Below, one piece after another: positions 5,402-6,141 of a stretch of 6,141 nt of DNA. Within the stretch, counting starts at the first letter, position 1; every line of letters starts with the position of its first letter. A program made the position numbers and the translations under genes. Below the pieces are notes generated by a model that did no database searches, was not told where the DNA came from, and saw nothing but the letters and a program-made list of their open reading frames with translations. Source of the stretch: Hyphomonas sp. UBA5111 (GTDB taxonomy: Bacteria > Pseudomonadota > Alphaproteobacteria > Caulobacterales > Hyphomonadaceae); the NCBI GenBank assembly GCA_002414505.1, contig DHZF01000134.1, forward strand, positions 1-6,141, in the 5' to 3' direction.

Positions 5402-6141
5402 ATGAAACTCCTGCGTGAATTGGCGCAGGAGGCGGGCAAGCTCGCACAATCCTTCATGCTGGGCGGGCAGACGGCCGAAACCTGGCACAAGACCGGGGGC
5501 AGCCCGGTGACCGAAGCCGATATGGCCGTGAACCAGCTCTGCTCGGACCGGCTGATGCGCTTCCGGCCCGAATATGGCTGGCTGTCGGAAGAGACGCTCG
5601 ACAATCCGGATGCGCGCCAGAAGGACCGCTGCTGGGTCGTGGACCCGATTGACGGGACGCGCGCCTATATTCGCGGCGATCCGCACTGGTGCATTGGCCT
5701 CGCCATTGTCGAAGAGGGCATCTCGGTGGGCGGGGTGCTGTATGCCCCGGAACTGGACGAATTCTACGAGGCTCATCGCGGGCAGGGCGCGTTCCTGAAT
5801 GGTCAGGCGATCCGGGTCAGCGAATGCTCGACCGAGGCAGGCTGCCGCCTGATAGCGGCGGAGACGATGCTGGAGCACCCGGCATGGCCAGAGCCTTGGC
5901 CGCCGGTCACGATTGCGCGGCCCAAACCCAACTCCACCCTGTTGCGGATGGCCTTCGTGGCGGCCGGCAAATGGGATGCAACGCTCGTTCTGGGTCAGAA
6001 GGCGGACTGGGATCTGGCAGCGGGCACGATCCTGATCGAGGAAGCCGGTGGTGTCGCGACGACACATCGCGGCGAAAAACTCATATTCAACCGGGCAGTA
6101 CCTGCACAAAGGAGCGTCATTGCTTCTGGAAACGCCCTGCA
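5402..6141 (+). CDS. Inositol monophosphatase family protein, CysQ-like 3'(2'),5'-bisphosphate nucleotidase (partial, right edge)
   Basis: 246 residues are visible and the frame is open at the window edge; the end (SVIASGNAL) suggests only about 10-20 residues are missing. The Mg-dependent phosphatase motifs are intact: GGSPVTEAD (32-40), the metal ligand Glu64 in WLSEE, DPIDGTRAYIRG (81-92) with Asp81 and Asp84, and WDLAAGTILIEEAGG (203-217) with Asp204. CysQ-type enzymes remove the 3'-phosphate from PAP, a by-product of sulfate assimilation; inositol or histidinol phosphatase activity is an alternative within the family. The ATG at 5402 is 19 bases after the pmbA stop but has a poor ribosome-binding site. 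A TTG at 5369, inside the end of pmbA, has GAGGA at 5356-5360 and would add 11 residues. pmbA followed by cysQ is a gene order I recall from other alphaproteobacteria. Confidence 0.9.
   Translation, partial: MKLLRELAQEAGKLAQSFMLGGQTAETWHKTGGSPVTEADMAVNQLCSDRLMRFRPEYGWLSEETLDNPDARQKDRCWVVDPIDGTRAYIRGDPHWCIGLAIVEEGISVGGVLYAPELDEFYEAHRGQGAFLNGQAIRVSECSTEAGCRLIAAETMLEHPAWPEPWPPVTIARPKPNSTLLRMAFVAAGKWDATLVLGQKADWDLAAGTILIEEAGGVATTHRGEKLIFNRAVPAQRSVIASGNAL

Noticed and set aside
4078..5604. Open frame of about 508 codons on the minus strand, opposite pmbA and the CysQ-like gene
   Set aside because: It is fully antisense to two genes with intact family motifs, its translation is rich in Arg, Ala, His and Gly without any recognisable domain, and such long antisense frames are common in GC-rich DNA.
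1..6141. Mobile element, defence system or CRISPR array
   Set aside because: There is no transposase, integrase, nuclease, repeat-spacer pattern, terminal inverted repeat or base-composition change; every larger open region is explained by ordinary chromosomal genes.

Overview
The window is ordinary chromosomal DNA from a GC-rich alphaproteobacterium. The protein styles fit the Caulobacterales/Hyphomonadaceae side of the class, for example Hyphomonas or relatives; that placement is an inference from memory of similar genes, not a database result. It is gene-dense, with short spacers. I see no tRNA, rRNA, CRISPR array, insertion sequence, integrase or att site, and no change in base composition that would suggest a recent insertion.

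Layout. Positions 1-9 read Phe-Lys-stop and probably are the very end of infA (IF-1). They are followed after five bases by maf (15-599), a nucleotide pyrophosphatase of the YhdE type. Convergent to maf, and sharing a palindromic CTAG stop with it, is a three-gene minus-strand unit: a DUF6249-like membrane protein (1515-1889), an ECF sigma factor (956-1483) and a small two-helix membrane protein that is the likely anti-sigma factor (596-943). A divergent spacer (1890-2041) separates this unit from a plus-strand series: a cysteine-based protein phosphatase (2042-2755), a small cysteine-containing lipoprotein (2817-3128), a small two-helix membrane protein with its own plausible promoter (3249-3524), a strong intrinsic terminator (3557-3587), a MAPEG-family membrane protein (3605-3991), pmbA/tldE (4036-5382) and a CysQ-like inositol-monophosphatase-family enzyme that runs off the right edge (from 5402).

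How the genes work together. The clearest functional unit is the sigma/anti-sigma/DUF6249 cassette, which looks like a membrane-linked regulatory module that would sense something at the envelope and release the sigma factor. pmbA and the CysQ-like gene look translationally close and are probably cotranscribed. PmbA would need a TldD partner encoded elsewhere. The other genes are housekeeping or small envelope proteins with no visible shared pathway.

I found no convincing new multi-gene system. The points most worth checking are the ECF cassette with a non-zinc anti-sigma candidate, and the terminator that directly abuts the ribosome-binding site of the MAPEG gene.
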